Source: Acinetobacter lactucae
GTDB taxonomy: Bacteria; Pseudomonadota; Gammaproteobacteria; Pseudomonadales; Moraxellaceae
Assembly: GCF_001605885.1 (NCBI RefSeq)
Contig: NZ_LRPE01000038.1
Span: 209,433-273,432 of the forward strand
DNA length: 64,000 nucleotides
Direction of reading: 5' to 3'
The translations under genes and the position numbers were made by a program. The notes beneath the pieces are model-generated. The model was not told the DNA's origin. It saw nothing but the letters and a program-made list of their open reading frames with translations, and searched no databases. This document shows, piece after piece, positions 61,951 to 64,000 of the stretch. Each line of letters opens with the position of its first letter. The stretch's first letter is position 1.

Positions 61951-63324
61951 ATGTTCGATATTATTATTATTGGTGCCGGTACTGCTGGTATTAGTGCATA
62001 TAAAGAAGCCGTTAAACATACAAATAATATTTTAATTATAAATGATGGGCCATGGGATACCACTTGTGCTCGTGTAGGCTGTATGCCAAGTAAAGTTCTC
62101 ATCTCTACAGCAAACAGAATGTTTGACATTCAAAATGCTCAAGAGGTTGCTTTGGATGTATCTGCAAAAATTAATACTGAACAAGTGATGCAGCATGTAC
62201 AGACTTTACGTGATCGTTTTACACAAGCAACCTTAAAAGATGTAGAACAATGGCCTGCAGAGCATAAAATTTCTGGTAAAGCACATTTTATTGATGCACA
62301 AACTGTAGAAGTTAATGGAAAACAGTTCCAATCAAAAAGTTTTATTCTGGCGGTGGGTTCAACTCCTAATTATGATAAAACTTGGAAAAAAGAACTTGGA
62401 AACCGACTTATAACAACAGATCAAATATTTGAGTTGAAAACACTGCCTAAATCTATTGGTATCATTGGTAGTGGTGTGATTGCACTTGAAATTGCCCAAG
62501 CTATGCATCGTTTAGGGGTAGCAACTACAATCTTTGCTCGCAGTAAACGAATTGGAATATTAACTAGTTCTAGACTTCAACAACTTGCACAAAAAGAGCT
62601 AGAAAAAGAACTATCTATTCTATTCGAGACTTTACCAAGTGAAGTTAAATGCAGTGATGAAAGCGTTTTATTAAATTACAAATTTGAGAAAAAAGAGAAA
62701 ACTCTTCAAGTTGAATATGTTTTATCTGCAACAGGCCGTACAAGTTTACTCGATACTTTAAAACTAGAAAATATTGATAATTCATTCAAGGATATTAAGT
62801 TATTACCTATAAATGCTAAAACCAAACAGTTAAGTACATATCCAATTTTTATTGTCGGTGATGCTTATACCTCAACACCAATACAACACGAAGCAGCCCA
62901 TGAAGGTAAAAAAGTTGTTTATAACTGTATGAATTATCCACAAGTTAATTCAATTAAAACACTTACCCCACTAGGAATTGTATTTTGTGATCCTGAAATG
63001 GCGATCGTAGGAAAAAGTTATAAGCAACTAAAAGATGAAAGTATAGATTTTATTACAGGCGAAACCTCTTATGAACGTCAAGGAAGAGCAATAGTTCTTG
63101 GAAAGAATAAAGGAGCGATTGAAGTTTATATAGAAAGAGAAAGCCAAAAGCTTCTAGGTGCTGAACTATTTACAGAAGGAACTGAACACATGGCTCATTT
63201 ATTAAGCTGGATAATCGGGGAAGAGTTAACGTTAAACGATATTCTAGAGAAGCCTTTTTATCACCCGACTTTAGAAGAAGGCCTTCGAACTGCTCTAAAA
63301 CATGCGCGTAGACAGCTGAAATAA
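61951..63324 (+). CDS. Dihydrolipoamide-dehydrogenase-like flavoprotein
   Basis: This 457-aa class I pyridine nucleotide-disulfide oxidoreductase has an FAD motif MFDIIIIGAGTAGISAYKEA, redox-active cysteines in TTCARVGCMPSKVLI, NAD(P) motif SIGIIGSGVIALEIAQAMHRLG, the second FAD motif STYPIFIVGDAYTSTP and the C-terminal FYHPTLEEGLRTAL with the catalytic His-Glu. It has no lipoyl domain and is not next to E1/E2 genes, so it may act on another disulfide or lipoyl protein. AGGA lies 7 nt before the ATG. The 147 bp upstream are AT-rich with no recognised signal. Confidence 0.9.
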   Translation: MFDIIIIGAGTAGISAYKEAVKHTNNILIINDGPWDTTCARVGCMPSKVLISTANRMFDIQNAQEVALDVSAKINTEQVMQHVQTLRDRFTQATLKDVEQWPAEHKISGKAHFIDAQTVEVNGKQFQSKSFILAVGSTPNYDKTWKKELGNRLITTDQIFELKTLPKSIGIIGSGVIALEIAQAMHRLGVATTIFARSKRIGILTSSRLQQLAQKELEKELSILFETLPSEVKCSDESVLLNYKFEKKEKTLQVEYVLSATGRTSLLDTLKLENIDNSFKDIKLLPINAKTKQLSTYPIFIVGDAYTSTPIQHEAAHEGKKVVYNCMNYPQVNSIKTLTPLGIVFCDPEMAIVGKSYKQLKDESIDFITGETSYERQGRAIVLGKNKGAIEVYIERESQKLLGAELFTEGTEHMAHLLSWIIGEELTLNDILEKPFYHPTLEEGLRTALKHARRQLK

Positions 63325-63331
63325 CCAATTT

Positions 63332-63366
63332 TAGAAGAGCCCTTTTAATTAAAGTTGGCTCTTCTA
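63332..63366. repeat. Hairpin between convergent genes
   Basis: TAGAAGAGCC and GGCTCTTCTA form a perfect 10-bp stem; the 15-nt loop contains TTTTAATTAAA. There is no T-run. It probably serves as a weak bidirectional terminator. Confidence 0.55.
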
Positions 63367-63391
63367 TACATTACATTCCTTTTTACTCTAA

Positions 63392-63922
63392 TTAATTCAT
63401 TTGATGAGAAATAATAGCAACTAGTGGAGCATTCTTATCAAATGAACTAGTATAAATCCATGTCTCTAAAACCTTTCCATCTTTAGAAATAATATAATTT
63501 GTTGTGGTTAAATTTTTATCTTTAGATATTTCCTTTTTATAAGTTAGACCAGTAGATTCCGGAGGCAACCAACTTTCCAAATTGTTTTGAATTTCAGTTG
63601 AATTTCCTTTATTTATAAATACTGAACATACTCCATTATCGAGTTGAGTAATAACAAATTTTCCTTCAGAAGAACTTATCATCCAAGCATGACCATTATA
63701 ATTTTTTAGAAAATGTACAGCATATTCATCAGGCATTTGGATAAATCCCATATTTTTTGCTTGTTTATTTATTAATTCTGGATTTCCTCTCGAACTCACA
63801 CAAATATTTAAAAAGGCTTTTGTGCTATATAAACTTTTCTCATTTTCATTAGCATATATAGAACTACAACTAAGTACTATAGCCAATATAAAGGGAAATA
63901 TTTTAAATCCTGAAAATTTCAT
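63392..63922 (-). CDS. Exported NMCC_0638-like protein
   Basis: The 176-aa precursor has a signal peptide MKFSGFKIFPFILAIVLSCS cleaved near IYA/NE and a single domain with AFLNICVSSRGNPELINKQAKNMGF, FLKNYNGHAWMISSSEGKFVITQLDNGVCSVF. Two cysteines and the W...G.F.I....GVC pattern resemble the NMCC_0638 family, whose function is unknown to me. I use the ATG at 63922; a longer frame to 63943 adds seven residues. The remaining 78 bp of the window hold no supported gene. Confidence 0.7.
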   Translation of the reverse strand: MKFSGFKIFPFILAIVLSCSSIYANENEKSLYSTKAFLNICVSSRGNPELINKQAKNMGFIQMPDEYAVHFLKNYNGHAWMISSSEGKFVITQLDNGVCSVFINKGNSTEIQNNLESWLPPESTGLTYKKEISKDKNLTTTNYIISKDGKVLETWIYTSSFDKNAPLVAIISHQMN

Positions 63923-64000
63923 TATTAATACTCTTGTTATCATTTTAAATAATATGTTTTATATCACAATTCATTTTAAAGTTTAAAGAATTGGAGACTA

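Overview
The window looks like a chromosomal segment of an Acinetobacter of the A. calcoaceticus-baumannii complex. The sequence is AT-rich, and several genes are recognisable Acinetobacter types: a BaeSR two-component pair, ZnuD with a Zur-type palindrome, and a complete lipooligosaccharide outer-core (OC) locus between aspS and ilvE, which is the diagnostic position in that group. I cannot fix the species from sequence reading alone. There are no insertion sequences, prophage, CRISPR arrays or rRNA genes. One tRNA gene, Leu(CAA), is present.

Layout. 1-3.1 kb: minus-strand trpF-trpB followed by DUF1543 and DUF2804 genes (the last cut by the window edge). 3.2-6.0 kb: a promoter and cobalamin riboswitch controlling a BtuB-like receptor, then a PduO-type adenosyltransferase; together they take up and activate B12. 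6.0-11 kb: glycerophosphodiesterase, META-domain lipoprotein, acyl-CoA desaturase, SelO AMPylase and an L,D-transpeptidase. 11-13.8 kb: baeRS with a divergent small lipoprotein. 14-18 kb: two paralogous acyl-CoA dehydrogenases. 18-21.3 kb: LysR regulator/GST pair, PsiE, RcnB-like protein and unknown small genes. 21.5-26 kb: PLD-family enzyme, ZnuD and DUF4184 protein.

26.2-37.6 kb: aspS, a small membrane protein, then the OC locus: five minus-strand genes next to ilvE (ELM1-type, CgeB-like, deacetylase, GT2, GT4), ghy on the plus strand, and a strikingly AT-rich variable part (GT25, GT2, Caps_synth) next to aspS. These build and modify the sugar part of lipid A-core. 37.6-42.3 kb: glnE, an orphan sensor kinase, and tRNA-Leu. 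42.4-48.3 kb: the queA-tgt queuosine pair followed by yajC-secD-secF. 48.3-55.6 kb: coaBC, radC, bestrophin, PHP phosphoesterase, yciB, YciI, an anchored coiled-coil protein and mnmC. 55.7-64 kb: rhodanese, YajQ, thioesterases, trxC, hydrolase, TIGR01244 protein, a 34-aa lipoprotein, an Ig-like lipoprotein, a Lpd-like flavoprotein and an exported NMCC_0638-like protein.

Nothing here is an obvious new multi-gene system. The most rewarding leads are at the DNA/RNA level: a run of four hairpins at 21.4-21.5 kb, DnaA-box-like inverted repeats at 10.9 kb, hairpins that bury ribosome binding sites, terminators placed directly before start codons (pldase, OC operon), an inverted fragment of the tRNA-Leu 3' end, and two small ORFs of 26 and 34 codons.
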